DNA of 64,000 bases. It comes from Senimuribacter sp049852125. Lineage in GTDB: Bacteria > Bacillota > Clostridia > Peptostreptococcales > Anaerovoracaceae. The notes beneath the pieces were generated by a model. The model saw nothing but the letters and a program-made list of their open reading frames with translations, was not told the DNA's origin and did not search any database. Of the stretch, positions 50,869 to 59,190 are shown one piece after another. Where the stretch lies: the NCBI RefSeq assembly GCF_049852125.1, contig NZ_CP187532.1, positions 682,001-746,000 of the forward strand, given 5' to 3'. The position numbers and the translations under genes are program-made. Each line of letters begins with the position of its first letter. Positions within the stretch are counted from its first letter, which is position 1.

Positions 50869-51270
50869 TTATGCTGCTTTTTCTTCGTTTTCTTCTGTAT
50901 CCTTTAAGAAGTTGTCATAGGATTCTTTGTATTTGTTTAAGAACCATTTCTTGACGATTGGATAAGAAGAACCTCTTGCGGCAGAGTAAGTCTTGATTTC
51001 TTCTAACTCCTTCAAGGCTTTGGCTCTCTCCTCCTCATCAGTTTCGACAAGTTTGATGTGTGCAATCATGGCTTTAAAGGTCAGACTGCCATAGGTCTTT
51101 TTGCTTGCGTTCTTTTTGATGGTGATTTCTTTCACTGTAAAGGTTGGTTCAGAAGAGCGAACTTCTTTCAGTGCGAAGTATTCAGCAGAGCCATATACAC
51201 TTGCTTTCTTTAAAAATGCTTTAGATACTTCGATAGTTTCGGTAATTGGATTTACATTGATATTCTTCAT
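50869..51270 (-). CDS. Paralog 2 of the tandem pair
   Basis: 133 residues. INVNPITETIEVSKAFLKKA, YGSAEYFALKEVRSSEPTFTV, KNASKKTYGSLTFKAMIAHI and SSYPIVKKWFLNKYKESYDNF mirror the blocks of paralog 1 in order. Start ATG 51270 behind AAAGGAAAC rather than the longer frame from 51414, which has no ribosome-binding site. Transcribed first of the pair. Confidence 0.6.
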   Translation of the reverse strand: MKNINVNPITETIEVSKAFLKKASVYGSAEYFALKEVRSSEPTFTVKEITIKKNASKKTYGSLTFKAMIAHIKLVETDEEERAKALKELEEIKTYSAARGSSYPIVKKWFLNKYKESYDNFLKDTEENEEKAA

Positions 51271-51756
51271 TTTAGTTTCCTTTCTTGCCCTCTGGCTCTG
51301 CGCTTGGTCGCAACCCTTATTTTCGCTATTTGGAGGTTTCTTTGTTTCCCTCACCTTATGTATATATATTACCATAATAATAGTATTGAAACTAATACCG
51401 AAGTAGGTTTTCACCCGGGAAAGTGAAATGCTTATAAATGTTGAAATATAAACGTTTATTGGAATTCCATATTTCGTAAAAAAGTTGAAAAAAATTAGAA
51501 TTTCAGAAGGAAGATTTTAGAAGATGTAAAAAGATAAAGAGGAGTTGATGAAAGATGTATAAGAGATGTTATAAAACATAAAAAGATGCTCTTGGATTTC
51601 ATATAATCGTTGAAATTTCAACATCTATGTGGTATAATATTAGTGAAAAAAGTTACAACATCAAAAAGTTACCAGTTTGATGATTTTTATGACTGGAAAA
51701 GGTGAAAAGTTACAAGAAAGTTACAAGCCTATTTTTCTTGAAAACTGATTTACCAA
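51271..51756. other. Right end of element B, non-coding
   Basis: AT-rich, with no supported gene. It holds the promoter of the paralog pair (minus strand), the TTGAAATTTCAA palindrome (51609-51620), TGTGGTATAAT like element A, and arm-type repeats before attR. Confidence 0.6.
51609..51727. repeat. Right-end repeats of element B
   Basis: AGTTACAA at 51651-51658, AAGTTACC at 51666-51673, AAGTTACAAG at 51707-51716 and 51718-51727. The last two match the left-end AAGTTACAAG at 43091-43100 exactly. They are candidate integrase arm sites. Confidence 0.65.
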
Positions 51757-51880
51757 AAAGAAAAAAGGAAGCTCTTTCGAGCTTCCCTATCCTCTAAGTA
51801 TTGAACTTTCAACAGCTTTGAAGGAATGATTATTAGCCGAAGTATCTCTTCAGAAGACCTTCAAATGCAGCGCCGTGTCT
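51757..51880 (+). repeat. attR: right copy of the 124-bp perfect direct repeat
   Basis: Identical to 42833-42956. Includes the terminator (GGAAGCTC/GAGCTTCC at 51767-51786) and the last 16 codons of the intact rubrerythrin gene. Confidence 0.95.
51767..51786 (-). terminator. Rubrerythrin terminator
   Basis: GGAAGCTC-GAAA-GAGCTTCC on the minus strand, followed by TTTTTTC. It is part of the duplicated 124 bp. Confidence 0.85.
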
Positions 51881-52375
51881 AGCCTCATCCTTTGCCATTT
51901 CGTGAACGGTATCGTGGATTGCATCCAGGTTCTGCTGTTTTGCCATTGTAGCCAGCGCTTTTTTGCCTGCGCAAGCGCCTGCTTCTGCTTCTACTCTCAT
52001 TTCCAGGTTTTTCTTCGTGGAGTCAGTTACAACTTCGCCTAACAGTTCTGCAAATTTAGCAGCGTGTTCAGCTTCTTCCCAAGCAGCCTTTTCCCAGTAA
52101 AGACCGATTTCTGGATAACCTTCTCTGTGTGCAACTCTAGCCATAGCCAGGTACATACCAACTTCGGAGCATTCGCCTTCAAAGTTAGCGCGCAGACCGT
52201 CGATGATTTCCTGGTCAACACCCTGTGCAACGCCGACAACGTGCTTGTCAGCAAATTCTACTTTTCCTTCTTCCTGTTTGATAAACTTGTCTGCAGGTAC
52301 TTTGCACTGAGGGCACTTTTCAGGTGGCTGATCTCCTTCGTGAACGTAACCGCATACGGAACATACCCATTTCAT
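51833..52375 (-). CDS. Reverse rubrerythrin (rubredoxin domain first)
   Basis: 180 residues. The rubredoxin-like iron site comes first (WVCSVCGY and KCPQCKVPAD, residues 3-27); the four-helix ferritin-like domain follows with Glu/His di-iron ligands (FEGECSEVGMYL, AAWEEAEHAAKF, MRVEAEA, AKDEARHGAAF). This order defines reverse rubrerythrins, which reduce peroxide and oxygen with NADH in Clostridia. Start ATG 52375 behind AAGGAGG. Its 3' end is the integration site of element B, yet the frame is complete with the usual LKRYFG end. Confidence 0.93.
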   Translation of the reverse strand: MKWVCSVCGYVHEGDQPPEKCPQCKVPADKFIKQEEGKVEFADKHVVGVAQGVDQEIIDGLRANFEGECSEVGMYLAMARVAHREGYPEIGLYWEKAAWEEAEHAAKFAELLGEVVTDSTKKNLEMRVEAEAGACAGKKALATMAKQQNLDAIHDTVHEMAKDEARHGAAFEGLLKRYFG

Positions 52376-52420
52376 AATACTAATTCCTCCTTGTAATTTA
52401 ATATTCTTTAAGATAAAAAT

Positions 52421-52448
52421 ATTGTACCACAATTTCTTTCAATGTTAA
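52421..52448 (-). promoter_or_regulatory. Promoter of the rubrerythrin gene
   Basis: Minus strand TTAACA (52448-52443) and TACAAT (52426-52421), 16-bp spacing. No clear PerR box could be seen. Confidence 0.5.
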
Positions 52449-52574
52449 CACTAAATTTTGTGAAGCTTTGTAGAATTTTTGCGAAGAAAATATAGTGACT
52501 GCGCCTTTTTGATTTTGAAATCGTATTGATAAGAAGGGGAAACAAATATTTTTCCGGAATTTCCGAAAAAGTGC

Positions 52575-52603
52575 TTTACTAGTTTATCGAATTAAAGTAT
52601 AAT
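52575..52603 (+). promoter_or_regulatory. Promoter of the amino-acid ABC operon
   Basis: TTTACT (52575-52580) and a perfect TATAAT (52598-52603), 17-bp spacing, 39 bp before the start. Confidence 0.7.
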
Positions 52604-52641
52604 AGTCGTCGAGCGATTAAAATTGAAGAGAGGTATACACA

Positions 52642-53448
52642 ATGAAAAATTTTAAAAAAGTATTTGCGCTGGTAATGGCGCTGGTGATGATTTTTACTCT
52701 GGCATCCTGTGGTGGAGAGAAAAAGGACGCAGGTACAGAGTCTGACAAAGCGTATGTACAGGATAAAGGAAAACTGGTGGTTGGCATTACGGAGTTTGCG
52801 CCGATGGATTACAAAGATGATAATGGAGAATGGATCGGCTTTGACGCGGATATGGCAAAAGCCTTTGCAGAAAGTCTGGGTGTTGACGTCGAATTTATTG
52901 TCATTGACTGGGACAATAAAATTATGGAGTTGGAAGGAAAGAGCATCGACGTAGTATGGAACGGTATGACGCTGGTAGACGAGGTAAAAGCTGCAATGGG
53001 AACTTCTGTACCGTACTGCAAAAACGCGCAGGTTGTTGTTGTTCCGAAGGAAAAGGCAGCAGATTATCAGACGGAAGACGCCATTAAGAAATTGTCCTTT
53101 GCGGCGGAGGCTGGTTCTGCGGGAGAAAAGCTTCTCAAAGGTATGGACTGTGAAGTTGTTTCTGTACAGACGCAGGCTGACGCGTTGATGGAAGTTGCCG
53201 CAGGCACATCTGAGGCGTGCGTCATTGACCTTTTGATGGCAGGCGCTATGATTGGCGAAGGTACCAGCTACAAAGATCTTACATACACTGTCGCGCTGAA
53301 TGAAGAAGATTACGGCGTTGGTTTCCGCAAGGGATCTGATCTTGTTGAAGCGTTGAATCAGTTCTTTAAAGACACTTATGCAGATGGAACCATGATGAAG
53401 ATTGCCAAGAAATACGGCGTACAGGAATCTGTGATCGAACAGAAATAA
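52642..53448 (+). CDS. Amino-acid ABC transporter substrate-binding lipoprotein
   Basis: 268 residues, SBP_bac_3 family. Lipoprotein signal peptide ends in TLASC (Cys about 23). The binding fold shows LVVGITEFAPMDYKDDNGEWIGFDADMAKAFAES in outline (about 43-75), DVVWNGMTLVDEVKAAM, and CVIDLLMAGAMI. It brings a polar amino acid to the membrane; the family includes cystine, glutamine and arginine binders, and the ligand is not certain here. First gene of the operon with permease and ATPase. Confidence 0.93.
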   Translation: MKNFKKVFALVMALVMIFTLASCGGEKKDAGTESDKAYVQDKGKLVVGITEFAPMDYKDDNGEWIGFDADMAKAFAESLGVDVEFIVIDWDNKIMELEGKSIDVVWNGMTLVDEVKAAMGTSVPYCKNAQVVVVPKEKAADYQTEDAIKKLSFAAEAGSAGEKLLKGMDCEVVSVQTQADALMEVAAGTSEACVIDLLMAGAMIGEGTSYKDLTYTVALNEEDYGVGFRKGSDLVEALNQFFKDTYADGTMMKIAKKYGVQESVIEQK

Positions 53449-53484
53449 GATGGAGCAGATAGAAATAAAGGAAGCTAAAGCACT

Positions 53485-54144
53485 ATGATGGAACAAGTAA
53501 TGCTGGAATTATCCAGCGGATTTCTGGTAACAATTGAATTGTTTGTCCTTACCCTGCTGGGAGCGCTGCCCCTGGGTCTGTTTATCGCTTTCGGTTCTAT
53601 GAGCAAATTAAAGCCGTTGAGATTCTTAACAAGAGCCATTGTCTGGGTAGTCAGAGGTACGCCGCTGATGCTGCAGCTGATTCTTGTGTATTTCGGTCCC
53701 GGCCTGTTGTTGGATTACCAGCTCTGGGGCGGCAGCAGCGCCGGACGTTTTACCGCGGTAACTGTTACCTTCATTATTAACTATGCATGCTATTTTTCCG
53801 AAATCTACAGAGGAGGCATTGAAAGCATTTCCAAAGGACAGTACGAAGCGGGACAGGTGCTGGGACTGACCAGACGGCAGATTTTCTTTAAGATTGTGTT
53901 GCTGCAGGTCGTCAAAAGAATCATTCCGCCTATGGGAAATGAGTTTATCACGCTAGTAAAGGATACTTCCCTGGCGAGAATTATTTCTGTATATGAACTG
54001 ATCTGGGCAGGGCAGGCGTTCATCAAAAGCGCCGGCATTATCTGGCCGCTGTTTATGACTGCGATCTTTTATCTGCTGTTCAGCGGCGTGCTGGTCATCA
54101 TTTTCGGGCAGATCGAAAAGAAATTAAGTTATTTCAGCAGTTAG
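53485..54144 (+). CDS. Amino-acid ABC transporter permease
   Basis: 219 residues with five membrane helices of the HisMQ type: LSSGFLVTIELFVLTLLGALPLG start, IVWVVRGTPLMLQLILVYFG (the RGTP motif) and the EAA loop YEAGQVLGLTRRQIFFKIVLLQ (about residues 120-141). ATG doublet start at 53485. Only one permease gene is present, so it probably forms a homodimer. Confidence 0.93.
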   Translation: MMEQVMLELSSGFLVTIELFVLTLLGALPLGLFIAFGSMSKLKPLRFLTRAIVWVVRGTPLMLQLILVYFGPGLLLDYQLWGGSSAGRFTAVTVTFIINYACYFSEIYRGGIESISKGQYEAGQVLGLTRRQIFFKIVLLQVVKRIIPPMGNEFITLVKDTSLARIISVYELIWAGQAFIKSAGIIWPLFMTAIFYLLFSGVLVIIFGQIEKKLSYFSS

Positions 54145-54154
54145 GGAGGTAACG

Positions 54155-54913
54155 ATGGGATTTTTAGAAGTAAAGAATCTGAGAAAGAGCTTTGGGAAAG
54201 TCGAAGTTTTGAAAGGCATTGATTTTTCGCTGGAAAAAGGGGAAGTGCTGGCGATCATCGGCGCCTCCGGCGGTGGAAAGACGACGCTGCTGCGGTGTCT
54301 GAATTTCCTGGAATATGCTGATATAGGTACGATTTCTGTTAACGGAGAAATCATTTATGAAGGCGGGGTAACCCAATGCCGTAATGAAAAGGAGCTTCGT
54401 GACAGTAGACTGCATTTTGGCCTGGTTTTTCAGTCATTTAACTTATTTCCCCAGTATAACGTTCTGCAGAATGTGACGCTGGCGCCGACACTGCAGCAGA
54501 AAGGGACGGAAGAACAAATTTCGGCACATGCGATGGAAACCATCGCGCGAGTCGGCCTTACAGATAAGCTGGAAAGCTATCCCTGTCAGTTGTCCGGCGG
54601 GCAGCAGCAGCGCGTGGCAATTGCCAGAGCCCTGGTGATGGATCCGGATATTCTGTGCTTCGATGAACCGACCTCCGCGCTGGATCCGGAACTGACCGGC
54701 GAGGTGCTGAAGGTTATCAAAGGGTTAAAAGACAGCAGCAGTACCATGATTGTTGTGACCCATGAGATGGAATTTGCCAGAAGTGTCGCAGATAAAATCA
54801 TCTTTATGGCGGACGGCAGAATTGAGGAAGTGGGAACGCCGGAGGAAATCTTCGACCACCCGCGTTCGCCGCGGACGCAGGCGTTTTTGTCTAAATCACG
54901 GGAAAAGATCTGA
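54155..54913 (+). CDS. Amino-acid ABC transporter ATP-binding protein
   Basis: 252 residues. Walker A GASGGGKTTLLRCLN, Q-loop LVFQSFNLFPQYNVLQNVTLAP (family typical), signature LSGGQQQRVAIARAL and Walker B ILCFDEPTSALDPELTGEVL, with H-loop VVTHEMEFA. Starts behind GGGAGG, 10 bp after the permease. Completes the polar amino-acid uptake system. Confidence 0.96.
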   Translation: MGFLEVKNLRKSFGKVEVLKGIDFSLEKGEVLAIIGASGGGKTTLLRCLNFLEYADIGTISVNGEIIYEGGVTQCRNEKELRDSRLHFGLVFQSFNLFPQYNVLQNVTLAPTLQQKGTEEQISAHAMETIARVGLTDKLESYPCQLSGGQQQRVAIARALVMDPDILCFDEPTSALDPELTGEVLKVIKGLKDSSSTMIVVTHEMEFARSVADKIIFMADGRIEEVGTPEEIFDHPRSPRTQAFLSKSREKI

Positions 54914-54996
54914 CGCTATTGTAAAAAATCGTTGAAGCGGTTAAATTTGTTAAGAAAGCTGCTTCGGACAGATAATTGAAATAACTGTATTGTTAG

Positions 54997-55026
54997 CCGG
55001 CCGGGTGTATTTCGGCCGGTATTTGT
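54997..55026 (+). terminator. GC-rich hairpin after the ABC operon
   Basis: CCGGCCG (54997-55003) and CGGCCGG (55013-55019), followed by TATTTGTTTG. A likely but weak-tailed terminator. Confidence 0.55.
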
Positions 55027-55200
55027 TTGCTGTACGTGTCTATGGGCTGGTTGACAAATTTTTTGGATACTGCCGCATCTCGGACTGGCGGGTAAGAAGT
55101 TTTCATATGCCTGTCATGAACTTTCACATAAAAAAGGTTTACATTTCCGCTAAATGTCAGTATAATGAAATGTACGTTACAGAAGATAAGAGGGGATTTT

Positions 55201-56475
55201 ATGAGAAGAAAAACGACGGCGATTTTGGCATTGGCTTTGATGTTGACCTTGGTTTCGTCAGCGTTAGCAGGCTGTACAACATTTGACAATTTCAAAGAAG
55301 CTTTTTTCTCTAAAAATGGCGCCGAGGCGGATACGGTTAGGATTGGCGTACTGGAGCCGCAGACGGGAAATGACAGCGGTAAAGGCGAATGGGAGATGCG
55401 TGGCATTGAGTTGGCCCATGAGCTGTATCCAAAGGTGCTCGAGAAGGATGTGGAACTGGTCTATGCGGATACGCAGAGCAGCATTTATGTTGCGGAATCT
55501 GCTGTTGGTGATCTGATCGATAAAAAACCGGCGGTGGTCTTGGGAAGCTATGGCGACGCAGTTTCTTTAGTGGCTAGCAGGCAGTTGGGCGAGGCAAGGA
55601 TTCCAGCAATTGCTATGACGGTAACCAATCCGCTGATTACAGCCAATAATGATTATTATTTCCGTGTATCTTTTACAGATGCTGATCAAGGCAGCGCGTT
55701 GGCGGATTTCACTTATACATGCCTGGGACAGGTTAAGGCCGCAGTGATTCAGCAGAAGGGCGAGGATTCTGTCAGTGAATTGGTGCGCAGATACACAAGC
55801 CGCATGAAGGAGCTGACAAAGGATGCCAATGCTATTGAGGCGGACATACAGATAGATAAGAATGTTAAGGATTATAGCGATTGCATAGAAAAAGTGAAGC
55901 AATCTGGTGTACGGGCCGTATTTATGCCGCTGCCGTTGTCTGCGGCAGAGAAGGTCTTTGATACCGCGTCAAAGGCATTTCTGACCAATATAGTTTTTAT
56001 TGGACCAAAGGATTGGAATGGCGAGGATTTACTGAAATTGCAGGAAAAATATCCGGCAATCAAAATTGCAACCGCGTCTGATGCGCTTGCGGTTGCCAGT
56101 GGACAGGCAGTTCAGGAAAAGGATGCGAACAAAGACGGCCAGGATGATCAGACGGAAAGCAGTAAAACCTCAGCAGAGGATATGCAGAGCGATTTATACA
56201 AAGAGTTTTTTACCGCTTATCAGAAAAAGTATGGGAAAGAGGAACCGCCTGAGGCTGTTGCTTTGGGATTTGATGCCTATATGATTGCTCTCCGGGCAAT
56301 TGAGGAGGCAGGTTCCGTAGACGGATATGCCGTCAAAGAGGCTATGAAGAATACGGAAGGGTATGCCGGGGTTTCTGGCGATATATCCTTTGGCCCGACG
56401 GGAGAACCGAAAAAGACAATTCATGTAAACATGATACAGAACGGCGTCTTTGTTACGGTATTTACTTTTGGTTGA
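55201..56475 (+). CDS. Leu/Ile/Val-type substrate-binding lipoprotein without transporter
   Basis: 424 residues, Peripla_BP_6 (type I) fold: DTVRIGVLEPQTGNDSGKGEWEMRGIELAHEL in outline, AVVLGSYGDAVSLVASRQLGEARIPAIAM, YYFRVSFTDADQGSALADF. Signal peptide ends in ALAGC (Cys about 24). An insert around residues 300-325 contains DANKDGQDDQTESS, with the spacing of a thrombospondin-3-like calcium motif (DxNxDGxxD). No permease or ATPase genes adjoin it, so it may serve a distant system or act as a sensor. Start ATG 55201 after AGAGGGG. Confidence 0.88.
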   Translation: MRRKTTAILALALMLTLVSSALAGCTTFDNFKEAFFSKNGAEADTVRIGVLEPQTGNDSGKGEWEMRGIELAHELYPKVLEKDVELVYADTQSSIYVAESAVGDLIDKKPAVVLGSYGDAVSLVASRQLGEARIPAIAMTVTNPLITANNDYYFRVSFTDADQGSALADFTYTCLGQVKAAVIQQKGEDSVSELVRRYTSRMKELTKDANAIEADIQIDKNVKDYSDCIEKVKQSGVRAVFMPLPLSAAEKVFDTASKAFLTNIVFIGPKDWNGEDLLKLQEKYPAIKIATASDALAVASGQAVQEKDANKDGQDDQTESSKTSAEDMQSDLYKEFFTAYQKKYGKEEPPEAVALGFDAYMIALRAIEEAGSVDGYAVKEAMKNTEGYAGVSGDISFGPTGEPKKTIHVNMIQNGVFVTVFTFG

Positions 56476-56547
56476 GATGAAAATAACCCGCGGCGGAGCA
56501 AAACAAATTTGTTAACTTTTAGAAATTTATATATAAAGGAGATAAAA

Positions 56548-56772
56548 ATGGAACAGAAAATTAAAGCAGCATTAGAGCAGATCAGACCAATTCTGCAGAG
56601 AGATGGCGGAGACATTGAGTTCGTTGAGCTGACACCGGAAAACGTTGTAAAGGTAAGACTGCAGGGACACTGTGCAGGATGCCCGGGCGCAAGAATGACC
56701 TTGAAGGGAATCGTCGAAAGAGTTCTGAAGGAAAGCTATCCGGAAATTGCTGGAGTTGAAGCCGTAGACTAA
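56548..56772 (+). CDS. NifU-like C-terminal domain protein
   Basis: 74 residues; the Nfu domain that carries Fe-S clusters. The signature is RDGGDIEFVELTPENVVKVRLQGHCAGCPGARMTLKGIVE in outline, with CAGC (about residues 46-49, C-x-x-C) as cluster ligand. Start ATG 56548 behind AAAGGAG. It overlaps the pepV start by one base. Confidence 0.93.
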   Translation: MEQKIKAALEQIRPILQRDGGDIEFVELTPENVVKVRLQGHCAGCPGARMTLKGIVERVLKESYPEIAGVEAVD

Positions 56773-58223
56773 TGGACTATATTAAAAACATTGAAGAAAA
56801 CGAGGATCTGCAGATACAAACTCTGCAGGATCTCGTTTCCATTAACAGCGTGCTGAGCAGTCCTGTCACCACCGCCGAGGGACAATTTTTCCCTTTCGGA
56901 AAAGGAGTACAGGATGCTTTTGCGTGCGTACTGAAAAAAGCAGAGGCAATGGGGTTTGAAGTCAGGAATGTTGACAATTACGGAGGCCACATCGACTTTG
57001 GTGAAGGTGAGGAAATCGTAGGTGTTCTGGGCCATCTGGACGTTGTGCCGGAAGGAGACGGATGGACCTTTGATCCGTTTAGTGGCGCGGTGACAAATGG
57101 ATATATTTACGGCAGAGGAACACAGGATGACAAAGGCCCTGTAGTTGCGGCTCTTTTTGCCATGAAAGCATTAAAGGACGCGGGCTATGTACCGTCAAAG
57201 AAGATCCGTTTGATTCTGGGATTGGATGAGGAAACTGCATGGAGCGGTATGGATTACTATTTCAGGAAGGAATCAAAGCCTGATTACGGCTTTACGCCTG
57301 ACGCTGAATTCCCTGTGATATACGGGGAAAAGGGCATTGTTACATATGAGATTGCAAAGAAGCTGACAAAGACGCAGGGAGGCCTTGCTTTGCGAAGCCT
57401 GACAGGCGGAAACGCCGCTAACATGGTGGCGGAGAAGGCCAGGGCGGTAGTTAACGCGGAGGATTCCGCTGTCTATGGACAGATCAAGGAATTGGCGGCC
57501 GCTTACAGAGAGAGGACAGGTTGCCGCGTTTTGACAAAGGGCGTAGGTAAATCACTGGAAATTACAGTAGAGGGAAAATCCGCTCATGGCGCTACGCCGG
57601 AGGCTGGTGTTAACGCTATATCCATTATGATGGATTTTCTTGGCGAATTGAACTTGGCTGGAGATGAAATTAATGACTTTCTGGACTTCTATAACCGCTG
57701 CATCGGTTTTGAACTTCACGGTCAGTCCCTGGGATGCGGCTTTAAGGACACGCCGTCAGGCGATTTGGTGCTGAACGTGGGAATGATCAAAGGGGATCAG
57801 GAAGCAGTAACGCTGACGGTCAATATCCGTTACCCTGTGACTTATACAGAGGAACAGATTCATGATGGCATCCGTCCTTTCATCGATCAGTATGAGATGG
57901 GTATCATCAGAAGAAAAAGTCAGCCGCCTATTTATATGAAGCCTGACGATCCTTTGATTCGTACGCTTATGAAAGTCTATCAAGATAATACCGGTGATGG
58001 GCAAAGTCGTCCCCTGGTCATTGGAGCGGGAACTTACGCCAGAGCAGCCGAAAATGTAGTCGCGTTTGGCGCGTTGTTTCCAGAGGATGAGGATCTGATG
58101 CATCAGAAAAACGAGAGACTTTCTATAGAGCGTTTTATGCAGATGACAAAGATATATGCCGATGCGTTATATGCGCTGACGCAGCCAGACTTTACTTTGA
58201 AGGAGGATGAAACAGAATCATGA
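56772..58223 (+). CDS. pepV: M20-family dipeptidase (PepV type)
   Basis: 483 residues, zinc peptidase that hydrolyses Xaa-dipeptides. Motifs: VGVLGHLDVVPEGDGWTFDPF (first His and following Asp, about 77-97), YGRGTQDDKGPVVAALFAMKAL (bridging Asp), LGLDEETAWSGMDYYF (catalytic Glu pair) and SAHGATPEAGVNAI (lid His), with the last zinc His near the end (EDEDLMHQKNERLS). Starts at the stop codon of the NifU gene and overlaps the next gene by 4 bp. Confidence 0.93.
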   Translation: MDYIKNIEENEDLQIQTLQDLVSINSVLSSPVTTAEGQFFPFGKGVQDAFACVLKKAEAMGFEVRNVDNYGGHIDFGEGEEIVGVLGHLDVVPEGDGWTFDPFSGAVTNGYIYGRGTQDDKGPVVAALFAMKALKDAGYVPSKKIRLILGLDEETAWSGMDYYFRKESKPDYGFTPDAEFPVIYGEKGIVTYEIAKKLTKTQGGLALRSLTGGNAANMVAEKARAVVNAEDSAVYGQIKELAAAYRERTGCRVLTKGVGKSLEITVEGKSAHGATPEAGVNAISIMMDFLGELNLAGDEINDFLDFYNRCIGFELHGQSLGCGFKDTPSGDLVLNVGMIKGDQEAVTLTVNIRYPVTYTEEQIHDGIRPFIDQYEMGIIRRKSQPPIYMKPDDPLIRTLMKVYQDNTGDGQSRPLVIGAGTYARAAENVVAFGALFPEDEDLMHQKNERLSIERFMQMTKIYADALYALTQPDFTLKEDETES

Positions 58224-58762
58224 ACCGTAAAATAAGTACGGCCAGGTTGGCGAAGCTAGCCTTGCTTACCGCCATATCCTGTGTTTTGATGTTGCTTATC
58301 AGGATTCCTTTTCCACCGGCGCCATTTTTGGTTTATGACCCGGCGGATATCCCGATTTATATCACAACCTTTGCTTTTGGACCGATTTCGGGACTGATCG
58401 TTACCGTAGTAGTTAGCTTTATTCAGGCATTCATTCTGGGAGGCGACGGCGTTTACGGTTTCGTAATGCATGTGCTTGCCACAGGTCTTTTTGCCGTAAT
58501 CGCGGGAACGCTATATCGGCATAAAAAGTCGAAGAAAGAAGCGATTATCGCTATCATCGTCGGCGTGCTCGCCATGACTGCTATGATGTGCGTAGCCAAC
58601 TATTTTATCACTTCGATGTATATGGGATTGCCGAGATCTGCCGTGGCGGCTATGTTGGCGCCGGTTATCATTCCGTTTAATTTACTGAAGGGCGGTATCA
58701 ACGCGCTGGTCACGTTCCTGATCTATAAGCGTATTTCTCCATTCCTTCATAAAGGAAATTGA
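58220..58762 (+). CDS. ECF transporter S component, RibU-like
   Basis: 180 residues, six membrane helices. Near the start RLAKLALLTAISCVLMLL has the small-residue A-x-x-x-A helix that docks to EcfT; FLVYDPADIPIYITTFAFGPISG (about 34-56) is the conserved segment of RibU-type proteins that bind riboflavin. Other vitamins remain possible. It begins in the end of pepV (ATGA). The ATPases and EcfT are elsewhere. Confidence 0.8.
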   Translation: MNRKISTARLAKLALLTAISCVLMLLIRIPFPPAPFLVYDPADIPIYITTFAFGPISGLIVTVVVSFIQAFILGGDGVYGFVMHVLATGLFAVIAGTLYRHKKSKKEAIIAIIVGVLAMTAMMCVANYFITSMYMGLPRSAVAAMLAPVIIPFNLLKGGINALVTFLIYKRISPFLHKGN

Positions 58763-58770
58763 GGAAGATT

Positions 58771-59190
58771 ATGCGTGAAATCATCATTAAAAATGAAGAA
58801 GATACGAAGGCTTTTGGCCATCATCTCGCAGACGCTTTGAAGCCGAATACCGTCGTCGCTCTGATCGGCGATTTGGGTACAGGCAAAACTACACTGACAA
58901 AATACATTGCAGAGGGGCTTGGCGTCAGGGAAATGATTACAAGCCCTACTTTTACGATTGTTTGCGAGTACCATTCCGGGAGATTGCCGCTGTACCATTT
59001 CGATGTATACCGCTTGGGAGAAAGCGGAGATCTGTTTGAAATCGGAGCAGAGGAATATTTCTACAAAGGCGGCGTATCTATCGTAGAGTGGGCTGATCAG
59101 GCGGCGGAAATTTTGCCAGACGATACACTCTGCATTTTCATCGAATATGGCGAGAACGAAGGAGAGCGAATATATAAATGTACATTTTAG
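58771..59190 (+). CDS. tsaE: t6A synthesis ATPase TsaE
   Basis: 139 residues. Walker A IGDLGTGKTTLTKYIAEGLG (about 33-52), then ITSPTFTIVCEYHSG, LYHFDVYRL and IVEWADQ identify TsaE. With TsaB and TsaD it makes threonylcarbamoyladenosine in tRNA. I choose ATG 58771 after GAGGA over a TTG at 58759. The end overlaps tsaB by 13 bp. Confidence 0.95.
   Translation: MREIIIKNEEDTKAFGHHLADALKPNTVVALIGDLGTGKTTLTKYIAEGLGVREMITSPTFTIVCEYHSGRLPLYHFDVYRLGESGDLFEIGAEEYFYKGGVSIVEWADQAAEILPDDTLCIFIEYGENEGERIYKCTF

Larger units (their letters stand above)
42833..51880. mobile_element. Element B: 8.9-kb integrative element in the 3' end of the rubrerythrin gene
   Basis: Bounded by the 124-bp direct repeats, with a tyrosine integrase gene next to the left one. 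The repeat unit AAGTTACAAG occurs at both ends. Contents: integrase, small downstream gene, WYL (broken) and XRE regulators, cargo genes, an HTH gene behind leader 2, toxin-antitoxin pair, two paralogs on the minus strand. There are no genes for capsid, portal, terminase, relaxase or type IV secretion in view, so it is either mobilised by another element or spreads as a small satellite-like unit. The host gene stays intact because the right copy restores its end. Confidence 0.9.

Noticed and set aside
40385..51880. CRISPR array
   Set aside because: The repeats found are pairs or end-clustered, not regularly spaced with unique spacers.
52579..53496. 305-codon minus-strand frame over the amino-acid binding protein gene
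   Set aside because: The plus strand encodes a clear SBP_bac_3 lipoprotein; the minus frame has no start signal or family.
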